Shown: piece by piece, positions 1-9,098 of the stretch
Numbering within the stretch: position 1 is the stretch's first letter
Layout: each line of letters opens with the position of its first letter
Source: Bin127 sp965203505
GTDB taxonomy: Bacteria > Chloroflexota > Dehalococcoidia > Lucifugimonadales > Lucifugimonadaceae
DNA length: 64,000 bases
NCBI GenBank assembly: GCA_965203505.1
Contig: OZ241880.1
Location: forward strand, 2,976,001 to 3,040,000
Direction: 5' to 3'
Program-made: the position numbers and the translations under genes
The notes under the pieces: model-generated
Told to the model about the DNA's origin: nothing
The model's input: only the letters and a program-made list of their open reading frames with translations
Databases searched by the model: none

Positions 1-438
1 CGGCTAGATTCGTTGGAACCGATGGTCGATGCCATCGCCCAAGAAGGGTACGACGTCGCGATAGGCTCTAGATTGTTGCCTCGGTCGCGGGTGGAGAAAA
101 GAACCTTTAAACGCGAGTTTGTTTCGCGGTCTTACAATGCCTTGATCAGGCTGATGTTCCCACGCAAAACTTTCCGAGACGCTCAGTGCGGCTTCAAAGC
201 GGTCTCGCGCGAAGTCGCTGAAACCGTCGTCCCGCACGTCGAAAACAACGGATGGTTTTTCGATACCGAGTTACTATTGCTAAGCCTGCGAGCGGGTTAC
301 AGGATCAAGGAGATACCAGTTCACTGGGTCGACGATCCGGACACCAGGGTGCGCATCGTCTCGACGGCTAGCGAAGACTTGAAAGGCTTGTTGCGGGTTC
401 GTTTCAACCCGGCGAACGTGGCGGGGCGCAGGTCGTAA
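1..438 (+). CDS. Family 2 glycosyltransferase, C-terminal part (polyprenyl-phosphate sugar synthase-like)
   Basis: The reading frame is open from the first base of the window, so the N-terminal nucleotide-sugar-binding half lies outside. What remains matches the acceptor half of GT2 enzymes of the dolichyl-phosphate glucosyl/mannosyltransferase group: an IGSR motif, the QCGFKA block near the middle, a WFFDTELL block and an EIPVHW block. These enzymes transfer a sugar from a nucleotide donor to polyprenyl phosphate at the membrane, for cell-envelope glycans. No C-terminal membrane segments are present, which fits the soluble ALG5/GtrB-like catalytic core. Donor and acceptor cannot be told from this part. 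Family call is firm; exact substrate is unknown. Confidence 0.85.
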   Translation, partial: RLDSLEPMVDAIAQEGYDVAIGSRLLPRSRVEKRTFKREFVSRSYNALIRLMFPRKTFRDAQCGFKAVSREVAETVVPHVENNGWFFDTELLLLSLRAGYRIKEIPVHWVDDPDTRVRIVSTASEDLKGLLRVRFNPANVAGRRS

Positions 439-527
439 CTGTGCTTAGCGAACAAAAACCCGACGTTTCGGCGAATCGAGTGTTGTATTCTGATTCGTGC
501 GATTCGAATGAATGGTGATTTCAAGCA

Positions 528-1550
528 ATGGTGATGCCATCAGAGGAACTCGAGTTATCGCCGCCGACTCTGCGCGGCGCGACGGTATCGATCGAGTTTC
601 ACAACGCCCAAAGAATCCTCAGAACTGAACAGCGGAACCCAAACGTTGTGTTCGAGGTTTATGCTGACGCACCCGGGATCCTATCCGGCATCAACGAGGT
701 CTTGCCGTTTTTGAGAGCAAGATTGCCTGCCGCCAACTCCGCAGTGTTTTCTCTCTCCGATGGAGATGAGATCAACGAAGGCGAGACGCTTCTGAGGATC
801 TTGGCCCCGTACGCCGCATTCGGAATGTACCGAGACGTGATAACCGGGATATTTGCTTCGAGCATCGGATGGGCCACCGCGGCTCGAGAATGTGTGTTGG
901 CGGCCCGCGAGACAAGAGTGATGGTAAGTGGTGCACCTTACATTCACCCAGATGTCGTCGACTCGATGGAGTATTCGGCTTATGTCGGAGGATGCGCAGC
1001 GGTTTCGACTGAAAAAGGTGGCGAGCGCACGGCAACTGTGCCGCAAGGTTCAATGTCCCACGATTTCGTGTTGATATGGGGCGCGGCGGATAGAGCGATG
1101 ACGGTGTACGACAGACACAGCCGGCTCGGGGCGCAGAGAGTGATGCCGGTTCCGACTGCTGGCGACGCGATCCAAGAAGCCTTGGATGCAGCGTACGCCT
1201 TGAGTGGTGGAACCAGTAACCCGCTTCGTGGCGTAAAGGTGAATGTTCCCGGGAACCTCGGCGGGGGCGTGCCAGAATTGGCCAAGGAGTTGAAAGCTCG
1301 GTTATCGGACGCGGGTTTCGGATCTGTCGATATTCACATCGCCGGCGATTTGACCCCAGAGTTGATCGAGCAGTACGAATCGTCTGGTGTTGAGGTGGGT
1401 CTCTACGTGGTTGGGAAGTACATCGCGGCTGCGAATCCAGCGCCGGTATCCGCGGCGATCAAAGAGATCGACGGCAAAGCTGTCGCCCCACGCGGGATGG
1501 CACCGGGACGTGTTGAAAATCACCGGATGTTGCAACGCGAGTTGAGTTAG
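528..1550 (+). CDS. pncB: Nicotinate phosphoribosyltransferase family protein
   Basis: 340 residues resembling the short nicotinate/quinolinate phosphoribosyltransferase group, which makes nicotinate mononucleotide from nicotinate and PRPP in NAD salvage. Visible blocks are FHNAQRI near the N-terminus, the EYSAYVGGCAAVST block in the middle (family pattern: AYIGG-DGVS), GSMSHDF (phosphate-binding GT-HS-like) and a C-terminal barrel with VGLYVVGKY. The annotated ATG has no clear Shine-Dalgarno; a second ATG lies two codons further on. The stop codon overlaps the stop of convergent tilS. NadC (de novo pathway) is the main alternative, but the GGCAAVST block favours the salvage type. Confidence 0.75.
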   Translation: MVMPSEELELSPPTLRGATVSIEFHNAQRILRTEQRNPNVVFEVYADAPGILSGINEVLPFLRARLPAANSAVFSLSDGDEINEGETLLRILAPYAAFGMYRDVITGIFASSIGWATAARECVLAARETRVMVSGAPYIHPDVVDSMEYSAYVGGCAAVSTEKGGERTATVPQGSMSHDFVLIWGAADRAMTVYDRHSRLGAQRVMPVPTAGDAIQEALDAAYALSGGTSNPLRGVKVNVPGNLGGGVPELAKELKARLSDAGFGSVDIHIAGDLTPELIEQYESSGVEVGLYVVGKYIAAANPAPVSAAIKEIDGKAVAPRGMAPGRVENHRMLQRELS

Positions 1551-3016
1551 GGATTCACAAGACCTGCCGTCTCAGCGTTTGAACGGTCGGTGAACAAGCG
1601 GAGTTGCAAAGCGGTTTCGTGAGTTGGTTGGAGTTTCGCCCACTCTGAAGGTCTGATCCCCGGCAACCAAGCAATTCTTCCGTCCAATGGCGAGACGACC
1701 AGAGGGATGCGATCGCGCCAAGGCGCAGCGATTTTCGTTTTAATCAAGAAATCGTTGAGTTTCACGTCATTGCTCATCCCGAGCGGGTTGAAGCGATCTG
1801 CTGTTTCTCGGTTCCGGATTTCAAGGTAACCCAATTCGGCGAGCTCGGGCGTTAGCCATGCTTCGTATGGGGAATCACTTTTGTGTGTGAAATCAATCGT
1901 CGACAATGCAGCCGTGATGCGGTATCCGTCGCCAAAATCGATGGATCCGGGGATCGGAAGATGTTTGGTGCTGAGGAGTGGTCTAGGGTACGGTGAAAGG
2001 TCCGGTTTTTCGTCGTTACGGTGGTAGATGCTGAAGTGTTCGTGATCGGATTGGAACAAAACTTCCCCCGGCAAGTGGTAACTTGCCGACTTGCCTTCAC
2101 GGATCAGAGACAAAAGCCTGACTACGTGATCCTGATCGAGTTGCTCCTCTGGGACCGCAACTGATCGAAACAGGCGTCCCAATACTTCAGTTTGCACGAC
2201 GGGATGCAACGCGGCGACGCGCCTACGTATGAGGGTGTTCGGAAACTCTGTGCCCGCCGCTGCCATCGCTTCGTCCGCGAGCGTTTCTACGAGGTCGACG
2301 TTGGAACGCAGAATCGCGGCGAATCTTGATATCGCAGAAGTCGCGTTTGGATTCAAAGCTTGCAGTTCAGGAATTACCCGATGCCGAATTCGATTCCGAG
2401 CGTATTTCACCCAGTTGTCGTTAGACGAATCGTGGCGTGCGCCGATGAGTGCAGTTTCGAGGAAATCGATGACCTGCGAGCGACTGGAGTCCAACATCGG
2501 TCTAACCAATTTGATGTTCCGCCCGGATGGGGTGGTGATCGATCTTGAACTCCGCATGCCACTGGCTCCGCGAATTCCGGCCCCACGGACGATGCGCAGC
2601 AATACGGTTTCTGCCTGATCTTCGATCGTGTGCGCGACGACGATTGCGTCGGCGTTGATCGCATCGGCAATCTCAACCAAGAACGAATATCGATCTCGCC
2701 TCGCCGAGTTTTCGTCGAGTTCGTCAGGAACGTTCTGTGCGCGGCCAACGTGAAGCGTAATGTCGTTGTTAAGGCAAAGCCGCCTTACGAATTCTTCGTC
2801 GCTGTCTGATTCATCGCCACGAGCCAGATGGTTGAAGTGGGCAACGTCCAATGATCCGTAGAGATGGGGCAACCGCATTGCTCCAAGCACGAGTGCCGTG
2901 GAATCGGGTCCGCCTGAAACGGCGCAAATTATCGAGTGGTTCGGCGTGATACCGGCAGCTTTGAAACCCTCTTCAAGATTTCGGAGGAACCCGCCGCTTG
3001 CTGAGATTGAAGGCAT
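1547..3016 (-). CDS. tilS: tRNA(Ile)-lysidine synthetase
   Basis: 489 residues. The PP-loop ATPase signature SGGPDST lies at residues 34-40, followed by the HFNHLARGDESD and HTIEDQAETVLLRIVRG blocks that define TilS. The enzyme activates C34 of the CAU-anticodon tRNA-Ile with ATP and attaches lysine, turning an AUG reader into an AUA reader. The C-terminal third (about residue 390 onward, FNPLGM and WLPGIRPSEWAKL) is the substrate-binding TilS C domain. Length is normal. It follows the CorC gene by 21 bases on the same strand, so co-transcription is likely. Confidence 0.95.
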   Translation of the reverse strand: MPSISASGGFLRNLEEGFKAAGITPNHSIICAVSGGPDSTALVLGAMRLPHLYGSLDVAHFNHLARGDESDSDEEFVRRLCLNNDITLHVGRAQNVPDELDENSARRDRYSFLVEIADAINADAIVVAHTIEDQAETVLLRIVRGAGIRGASGMRSSRSITTPSGRNIKLVRPMLDSSRSQVIDFLETALIGARHDSSNDNWVKYARNRIRHRVIPELQALNPNATSAISRFAAILRSNVDLVETLADEAMAAAGTEFPNTLIRRRVAALHPVVQTEVLGRLFRSVAVPEEQLDQDHVVRLLSLIREGKSASYHLPGEVLFQSDHEHFSIYHRNDEKPDLSPYPRPLLSTKHLPIPGSIDFGDGYRITAALSTIDFTHKSDSPYEAWLTPELAELGYLEIRNRETADRFNPLGMSNDVKLNDFLIKTKIAAPWRDRIPLVVSPLDGRIAWLPGIRPSEWAKLQPTHETALQLRLFTDRSNAETAGLVNP

Positions 3017-3037
3017 TGGCAGATCGCCGATTTGTGG

Positions 3038-4411
3038 TCACGGTCCGTTTTGTTCGGATCCGATGTCGGTGGCGATGTTCTGGATCTTCAGGCGTTCGAT
3101 CCGGTTGCCGTCCATTTCGAGCACTTCCATGAAGATCTTGTCGTCGTAAGTGGCGCATTCGCCGGTCGACGGCATTTTTTGTGCGCGGTCAATGAAGAAT
3201 CCTGCAATGGTCTCGTACCGCTCGTTTTGAGGGACCTCGATCCCTGTTTCATCACGGGTCCGTTCAACCGAAAGTGCGCCGGGCAATATAAAGGTGTCGT
3301 CGGCCACACGCTCAATGGCGTTATGTTCACTTACCAAGGTGTCGTCATCATCGCCGCGCATCATCTCTAGCAAACCGTTGAGGGTCACAAGGCCGTTTAT
3401 TCGGTCTTCGTTGTTGTGGGCTACGGCAAGGTGTTGCTCGGTTCGGATCATCTCTTTGAAAAGATCGTCCAATTTGGTAGTGTCGGCCAATACCAAGATG
3501 TCCGAACGCACCAGATTGGATACCTCGGTATCGAGTTTGTCATCACCGCCTTCGGCGATGAATCTGATCACGTCGTTGGTGTAGATAGCCCCTGCCAACT
3601 GGTCGAGGTGGTACCAGTAACCGATGCGAAGCGGTTCGCCCCTTTGGACGACAAAACCGGGCTGAAAACGATGGGGCTCTTCAGTTGCGCCGATGTCGTT
3701 TAAGTGTTCTCGATATTTTTCAAGGAACGTTCGCAAGGTATCGTGTTCGTTCAGCCAAACGATCTGACTTGTATGGACTCGGACACGGTGGTCACGCAGG
3801 TCGCGCGCTCCGAAATCGATCAGGTTGTCGAGCATTTCGCCGTGCGCGTCGTCGAGAAGGCCCTGCTCTTGACTCTGGTCGATTATCAGACTGAGTTCGC
3901 CCTGCGTGTAGCTCGGACGGGCATCGATCGCCGACACGCCGAACATACGCAGCACCCCGCGGGGCAGTAGCGCGAATATCCAAACGATCGGTTTGAACAG
4001 CGTCATGATCGCTAAGATGATGTGCGCGACAGCCAGTGACCATGTTTCTGGCGCGATCGCCCCCAACGTTTTTGGAGTCATTTCGCCAACGACGTAGACC
4101 ATCACGGTCGCGACTGCCGTCGAGATTATGGTCGTCAGGACGGTGTTTTCGCCCCCGCCGATGGAGTTGATGATGAGGCTAGTCGAAGCGGTCGCAACGA
4201 GGATGTTGAAGAGATTGCCGACCAGTAGGATCGTTGCGAAGAAGTTTTCGTGACGCTCAAGCACGCGCATAACGGCGTCTGCACGTCGGTCACCGCCTTC
4301 GGCGAGATGTTGGATGTGCGACGGGCGCGCACTCAAAAGCGCCGATTCAGCAGCCGAGATGAATGCGCTACCAAGCAGTGCGCCAAGGATCAATAGCGCG
4401 TTGATAACCAT
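3038..4411 (-). CDS. Hemolysin-family protein with CNNM, CBS pair and CorC domains
   Basis: 457 residues. Residues 1-180 form a CNNM (DUF21) membrane domain with about four hydrophobic segments, beginning MVINALLILGALLG and containing AAESALLSARP. A CBS-domain pair follows (about 205-335, including VQRGEPLRIGYWYHLDQL and LNGLLEMMRGDD), then a CorC/HlyC transporter-associated domain at the C-terminus (LSVERTRDETG onward, ending in EVLEMDGNRIERLKI). Such proteins act in divalent cation, mostly Mg or Co, transport or efflux at the cytoplasmic membrane. The hemolysin name is historical. It lies between recA and tilS on the same strand, with 134 bases to recA. Confidence 0.9.
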   Translation of the reverse strand: MVINALLILGALLGSAFISAAESALLSARPSHIQHLAEGGDRRADAVMRVLERHENFFATILLVGNLFNILVATASTSLIINSIGGGENTVLTTIISTAVATVMVYVVGEMTPKTLGAIAPETWSLAVAHIILAIMTLFKPIVWIFALLPRGVLRMFGVSAIDARPSYTQGELSLIIDQSQEQGLLDDAHGEMLDNLIDFGARDLRDHRVRVHTSQIVWLNEHDTLRTFLEKYREHLNDIGATEEPHRFQPGFVVQRGEPLRIGYWYHLDQLAGAIYTNDVIRFIAEGGDDKLDTEVSNLVRSDILVLADTTKLDDLFKEMIRTEQHLAVAHNNEDRINGLVTLNGLLEMMRGDDDDTLVSEHNAIERVADDTFILPGALSVERTRDETGIEVPQNERYETIAGFFIDRAQKMPSTGECATYDDKIFMEVLEMDGNRIERLKIQNIATDIGSEQNGP

Positions 4412-4545
4412 GTGCTAATCATAAACGGCACGAATCATCAGCCCGTATCGATACGCGTTCATTCACTTCCCATTCCGGTGGAAGCCGGAGGGAGGGGGCG
4501 TACGGATATTTCAACCGCTGTTGCAGCTACTTTTGACGGAGGAAA

Positions 4546-5646
4546 TCAAGCGCCGTTGCCGTTTGGCAGTGCGATGTCTCTTACCTGAGCATCGATCTGG
4601 TCTCGCATTTCCGGATGATCTTTCAAGAAATACCGCGCCGCTTCTCTGCCTTGGCCGAGTCTGGTCTCGCCATAGGCGTAGAAGGATCCGCGTTTCTGGA
4701 GGATGCCGTGTTCGACGCCGAGTTCGATAAGATCGCCTTCCATGCTGAGACCTTCGTTGAAGATGATGTCTATCTCAGCCTGTCGGAAGGGCGGTGCCAC
4801 CTTGTTCTTGACAACTCGAACTCGCACGCGATTGCCGGTGAAGTCTTTGCCCTTCTTGAGGGATTCTTTCCGGCGCATGTCGAGGCGTACGCTGGAGTAG
4901 AACTTGAGGGCTCTGCCGCCTGGTGTGACTTCGGGACTACCGTAGATCACGCCGACTTTTTCTCGAAGCTGGTTGATGAATATGCAGACGGTTTTGGTTT
5001 TGTTGATGATGCCGGTGAGTTTTCGGAGTGCCTGCGACATCAGACGGGCTTGCGCGCCGACTTGGAATTCACCCATCTCGCCTTGGATCTCAGAGTTAGG
5101 CACGAGCGCGGCTACGCTGTCCAAAACGATCATGTCAAGCGCGGCCGACCGCACCAGATGTTCTATGATTTCGAGCGCTTGTTCAGCCGAATCGGGTTGG
5201 GAAATCAGAAGCGATTCGATGTCGACGCCGATGGCTTTTGCGTAGAGCGGGTCCATCGCGTGTTCCACGTCGACGTATGCACATACGCCGCCACCTTTTT
5301 GGGCTTGCGCCACCGCAGACATCGCCAGTGTCGACTTGCCAGCGGATTCCGCACCGTAGATTTCGACGATGCGCCCTCTAGGCAGCCCTCCAATGCCTAG
5401 TGCGATGTCAAGTGACAGCGAACCGGTGGGGATCGCTTCGACTTGGCGAACGGCGTCGTTTTCGCTCATTCGCATCACCGCTCCTCGCCCGAAGTTGCGC
5501 TCGATCTGAGCGATAGCTTCTTCTAACGCTTTTTCGCGGACACTCGTCTGCTTGGTAGTTGCCATATTCGTACCGTTTTTGGTTGATTCTGGCTCGATAG
5601 CCTCGTTGACAGATTTCTCGAGAGTTGAGGTGCTAGTAGCAGCCAT
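4546..5646 (-). CDS. recA: DNA recombinase RecA
   Basis: 366 residues with the RecA core: Walker A GAESAGKST at about 98-106, Walker B LDMIVLDSVAALV, loop L1/L2 region INQLREKVGVIYGSPEVTPG, and the signature ALKFYSSVRLD. RecA forms ATP-dependent filaments on single-stranded DNA, drives strand exchange and stimulates LexA self-cleavage. The first ATG is preceded by AGAGGA at good spacing and by a strong promoter, so the 27-residue N-terminal extension before the more usual start (Met28) is probably real. Serine instead of threonine ends the P-loop, which is tolerated in the family. Confidence 0.97.
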   Translation of the reverse strand: MAATSTSTLEKSVNEAIEPESTKNGTNMATTKQTSVREKALEEAIAQIERNFGRGAVMRMSENDAVRQVEAIPTGSLSLDIALGIGGLPRGRIVEIYGAESAGKSTLAMSAVAQAQKGGGVCAYVDVEHAMDPLYAKAIGVDIESLLISQPDSAEQALEIIEHLVRSAALDMIVLDSVAALVPNSEIQGEMGEFQVGAQARLMSQALRKLTGIINKTKTVCIFINQLREKVGVIYGSPEVTPGGRALKFYSSVRLDMRRKESLKKGKDFTGNRVRVRVVKNKVAPPFRQAEIDIIFNEGLSMEGDLIELGVEHGILQKRGSFYAYGETRLGQGREAARYFLKDHPEMRDQIDAQVRDIALPNGNGA

Positions 5647-5701
5647 TAGGATATTCCTCTATGTTATGTCCTTGATGTCACGCCCGGCAGCGCGCAATGA
5701 A

Positions 5702-5716
5702 TTAGCACAAGTGTAA
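5702..5716. promoter_or_regulatory. Candidate palindromic operator over the recA -10 box
   Basis: The plus-strand sequence TTAGCACAAGTGTAA is an imperfect inverted repeat that covers the -10 hexamer of the recA promoter. Similar palindromes lie at 13272-13288 (in the promoter of a small RNA) and at about 9156-9171 (upstream of the first terminase gene). Position over the recA promoter suggests an SOS (LexA) operator. LexA sites of this lineage are not known to me, so the regulator is an inference. Confidence 0.35.
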
Positions 5717-5737
5717 CATCCAAAAGCGTGTTGTCAA
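5710..5737 (-). promoter_or_regulatory. Sigma-70-type promoter of recA
   Basis: Read on the minus strand, TTGACA (5737-5732) and TACACT (5715-5710) are separated by 16 bases and lie about 65-90 bases upstream of the recA start codon. The -35 box is perfect and the -10 box shares TA at its start and T at its end with consensus. No other good pair is present in this leader. Confidence 0.7.
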
Positions 5738-5764
5738 ACATCTGTGCGATAATTCATCAGATTC

Positions 5765-7541
5765 CCAAAAGAACGTAGGGGCGCCCCCTTGTGTTCGCCT
5801 GTGCAGGGAGGTCGACAATGACTTGGATTTCCGCATCGCCGCGGGCGAACGGGCGTTTTGCGCTTTATCTGTTCCCAGGTTGTTTGATTGGTAGGGCGAC
5901 CATGAGGGTTCGCCCCCTCGTCCTTCTGCCACGTCGTAGCCGTAGTTACTCTGCGTGGCACATTTCCCCGCATAGTGGGGGCAACCCTGACATCCCCGGG
6001 CGACCACAAGGGGTCGCCCCTACCCGCGTCCGCCCCGGGCATACCCCTGCGATCTCGCTTCGCTTGCTCGCGTCCCCTTTCGTCCCGAAAGGGGACGATG
6101 ATAGACGTGTTTATATGTCCGCTCCCACCCGGTGGTTTGTTTCGGGGTTGCTGCCGGGCCTTCCGGGTGGAAGGTCCGGCAGCCAGGGTCTTCGGTCCCG
6201 TAAAGACAGGTCCTCGCCTCGAGCGTCGGCCCCGGCCGGGACCTCGGCTCCTTCCCTCTCCATCGCCTCTTCGGGTTGCCGAAAAAGTCGACCCCGGAGA
6301 GGGGTCAGATGCTGCGCAGAGCGTGTTGCAAACCGCTAGCTTCCGTTTTCCAGCGCGGCCCGCGTCGCCAGACCGCGGGCATGGTCGGCGGCTCGACGAC
6401 TGGGGCCGCCGTTCGGATTGCGCCGCCTTCCTTGGATCAGCTCTTCCCGGGCTTCACTCGCGCTGTAGCCTCCCTCCTGCGGCGGACAGGAGTAGGTTTA
6501 TGTCGGCTCCACGTACAGGTCTCCCGGCCCTTGGCAACGCATCCGTCCGTTCAGAACGGATGCGAGCTGGCTCGCTCTGCGACGCAGGACTTATGCGCCG
6601 CGCTCCGGGAACTTTTCCTCCCACGCTTCGGCACGGCCCTCCCGACCTTGCACCGGATTTCCGATCCGATGAGGGACGCCGCCGGAGCAACTGATGACGG
6701 TCCGACTCGGCGCTTTGGTTGACGCGCTGTCTTTGCCGCTTTGCCTTCGTTTCCTCACGTGATCCCTGTGGCCGTTTGGGACGGGGTCTGCACACGTCTG
6801 CGCAGCACTGTGTAGATGTCGATCTGTTTTTCATAATACTACAGATGTTGCAGGAGTCAAATGTGAATTGGGATTTTTGGGATTGGTCGGTTCGCGCCCC
6901 CTTCGTCCTTCTGCCACGTCGTAGCCGTAGTTACTCTGCGTGGCACATTTCCCCCGCGAGCGGGGGCAACCCGGCGGCCCGTCCGCCCCCGGGCATACCC
7001 CTGCGTTCTTGTGTCGGTCTTTTGGGCTCCGCGTCCCCTTTCGCTGGGCGAAAGGGGACGGTGGGGGGATGCCGGGGGCGGAGAGGTGGCTCCCCCAACA
7101 ACCGACAATCCCTCTCCGCCAACGAATGCACGTAGGGGCGATCCCTTGTGGTCGCCCGACCACCCGAACCACTTCGAACCACATAACGCGCAAGACGCCC
7201 TTCGCACCCGGTGATGCGCGGATGGGATCAATCATCAGCACCACCGCACGGGCGACCACAAGGGATCGCGCCTACGTCGTGGTTGTCACGAACAACGTCA
7301 TTCCGGCGGAAGCCGGAATCTAGAGGGGCAGGGGTAACGTGGTCGGCTCGCGCCCCCTTTGTCCTTCGGACATTTCCCCCGCGGAGCGGGGGAAACCCGG
7401 CCCCGCGTCTGCCCCGGGCATACCCCTGCGTTCTTGTGTCGGTCTTTTGGGCTCCGCGCCCCCTTTGTCCTTCGGACATTTCCCCCGCGGAGCGGGGGCA
7501 ACCCGGCCGCACCGCACTGGGCGACCATGGGAGTGGTTCGG
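5765..7541. repeat. Gene-free block of dispersed repeats between recA and the first terminase gene
   Basis: No convincing gene is seen over about 1.8 kb. The block is a patchwork of motifs that recur in the window. (a) A 27-nt motif of the form GGGCGACCACAAGGG-TCGCCCCTAC at 5998-6023, 7132-7157 (inverted) and 7250-7276. (b) An ~80-bp double-hairpin motif at 5911-5987 and 6893-6974, with stems TGCCACG/CGTGGCA and CCCCCGC/GCGGGGG, and a shorter variant at 7350-7404 and 7460-7510. (c) A ~72-bp motif at 6990-7061, starting CGGGCATACCCCTGCG and ending with the stem CCCCTTTCGC/GCGAAAGGGG, with a partial copy at 7415-7460. (d) The 245-bp unit listed separately. The long open frames here are by-products of GC-rich repeats. 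Confidence 0.8.
6288..6535 (+). repeat. Long direct repeat, copy 1 (~245 bp)
   Basis: This segment is closely repeated at 30584-30826, same orientation, about 24.3 kb away. It starts TCGACCCCGGAGAGGGGTCA, with a self-complementary CCCCGGAGAGGGG tip, and ends just after ATGTCGGCTCCACGT. Read on the minus strand, both copies keep a similar peptide pattern (LIQGR-RNPNGGPSRRA, then HARGLATRA-LENGS-RFATRSAQH). Copy 1 has an in-frame stop after ENGS. It may therefore be a decayed coding fragment or a mobile non-coding unit. No family was recognised. Confidence 0.8.
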
Positions 7542-9098
7542 TTAGATTCTTATACGGCCTGGGGGTAGGCGGCGTCTTCTGGGGGGTGGGGGGTTTTTTG
7601 CGCCTAGGATCCAGATTCTTGGTTCGGGTGGTTTGGGTGCGCAGAATGCGAGGGTTAGGGCGTCGGCTTTGTCTGGGGATTGTCGGCCGGCGTCTCGGAT
7701 CTGTTGTTTGGTTTCGATCTGTAGTTTGTTGTTGGAGCTGTATCTGTATGTGATTGAAGCGAGTTGGGAGATGAGTTCGGAGTCGTTGGGTATGCTGATT
7801 TCGCCGTCGATGAACCTCTGTCTCAGCCCGTGGAACATCTGAGTGCGGATGTTGGGGAATTTTTCGGGTTCATAGGACTTTTTTGCGCCGTTGACTCCGA
7901 CGGCTTGCAGGTTTCTGATCTCGCCGTTTTTTCTCAGTTCGTTTATGCGGTCGACGACGCCACCGCCGAGTCCGATGTCGTCGACGAAGATATTTTTGAC
8001 GCCGTGTGATTGTGCGATCTCGATGGCTCTTCCGGTGGTGTGCATGAGATCGGCTTTTCGATGAGCGACGAGGTCTATGACTTTGGGTCCGCGTCGGACG
8101 ATGGCGACGGTCTGGTCGTTTCCGAATCGTGCGACGTCGAGACCCATGACGGGTTCTTCATCGTGTCCGTAGTCGAAATTCCGCTGTATGGCTTGTTCGA
8201 TCGACTTCAGGGAGATCAAAGTGTCGTCGGCGGCGTCGGGGAATTGACCGAGCACGCGAACCTGATACGCGGAGGAGGCGTCGCCGTGCTGGTTGAGCAC
8301 CTCGTCCGCCCATGGCCGGGTTGCGAGTCCTGGGGTGAATCCTCGTTCGCCGGGTTGCAGATCGAGTTTGACGTTCGGGGTGTCGAAAGCGGAGATGTGT
8401 ATGGTTTTCCAGTGCTTGCGGTTCTTGTGGAATGCGTCGTAGAAGGTACCGGCGAGGCTGGTGGGGTTTCCGATCATCAGCATTCTGGCGTTGTAGGAGG
8501 TCATCGAGCCGGTGATGGCGTCGAAGATGAACTCTCTTACGCCGGAAGCTTCGTCGACGATGATGAGTATGTTTTCGTTGTGGAATCCTTGGAATCTCTC
8601 GGCGGTGTTGGTGGAGAATCCGTATGCGAATCGTTTGTTGGATATTTCGAGTCGAGTCGCGGTGAATTTGCCTCGGATGAGGTGTTTGTTCTTGGAGTAG
8701 ATGGTGCGCATTTCACGCCATATTGTTTCTTTGACCTGACGATCGGAAGGGGCGGTGGTGATGACGATGGCTTCCTCGTGCGCCATTAGCCACCATATGG
8801 CTGCGAGGGCGGCGGCGTATGTTTTACCGGAGGCGTTGCAAGATCGAACGGCGACGAGTCGGTGATCTTTGACTGCGTAGAGTATCTCCTGCTGCTTTTC
8901 CCATGGGGTTTCATGCAGCTCGTGTTGGACGTACCAGACGGGATCGTGTGGGGACTTCACGCCGTTTTCCGGGGTAGGAGGAGGAGTTGCAACGCGGGCA
9001 TTTTTTCGGGGTCGTGTGTAGCGTGTTGATCGTCGTTGTTTTTTGGGTTTTGGTGTTTTGGGGGTCGTGAATCGCGAACGTGTATGAAGGGATTTCAT
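7542..9098 (-). CDS. Terminase large-subunit-like ATPase/nuclease, orphan copy 1
   Basis: 518 residues with both modules of a phage packaging motor. The ATPase module has Walker A RSCNASGKT (85-93), Walker B ILIIVDEAS (D182, E183) and a coupling segment IGNPTSLAGTF. The C-terminal RuvC-like nuclease has GLDVARFGNDQT (D321), FVDDIGLGGGVVDR (D373/D374) and SPDKADALTLAF near the end. All catalytic acids appear intact. A basic, Pro-rich 45-residue N-terminus precedes the motor. The start has a strong Shine-Dalgarno (AGTGAGGTGA). No portal, capsid, protease, small terminase or integrase gene lies nearby, so it is not part of a recognisable prophage. A paralogue lies at 39402-40811. Job unknown; DNA translocation or cleavage in a gene-transfer or mobile element is possible. 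Confidence 0.85.
   Translation of the reverse strand: MKSLHTRSRFTTPKTPKPKKQRRSTRYTRPRKNARVATPPPTPENGVKSPHDPVWYVQHELHETPWEKQQEILYAVKDHRLVAVRSCNASGKTYAAALAAIWWLMAHEEAIVITTAPSDRQVKETIWREMRTIYSKNKHLIRGKFTATRLEISNKRFAYGFSTNTAERFQGFHNENILIIVDEASGVREFIFDAITGSMTSYNARMLMIGNPTSLAGTFYDAFHKNRKHWKTIHISAFDTPNVKLDLQPGERGFTPGLATRPWADEVLNQHGDASSAYQVRVLGQFPDAADDTLISLKSIEQAIQRNFDYGHDEEPVMGLDVARFGNDQTVAIVRRGPKVIDLVAHRKADLMHTTGRAIEIAQSHGVKNIFVDDIGLGGGVVDRINELRKNGEIRNLQAVGVNGAKKSYEPEKFPNIRTQMFHGLRQRFIDGEISIPNDSELISQLASITYRYSSNNKLQIETKQQIRDAGRQSPDKADALTLAFCAPKPPEPRIWILGAKNPPPPRRRRLPPGRIRI

Noticed and set aside
5791..6694. Long plus-strand open frames over the repeat block
   Set aside because: They run through several unrelated dispersed repeats in different frames, have no ribosome-binding site and no recognisable domain.
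5911..7510. CRISPR array
   Set aside because: Repeats are irregularly spaced, in both orientations, of different families and scattered over the whole window; no cas genes.
8010..8789. 259-codon plus-strand frame
   Set aside because: Antisense shadow of the terminase gene, whose motifs and ribosome-binding site are clear.
7542..9098. A prophage around the terminase gene
   Set aside because: No portal, capsid, tail, lysis or integrase gene within 10 kb on either side.
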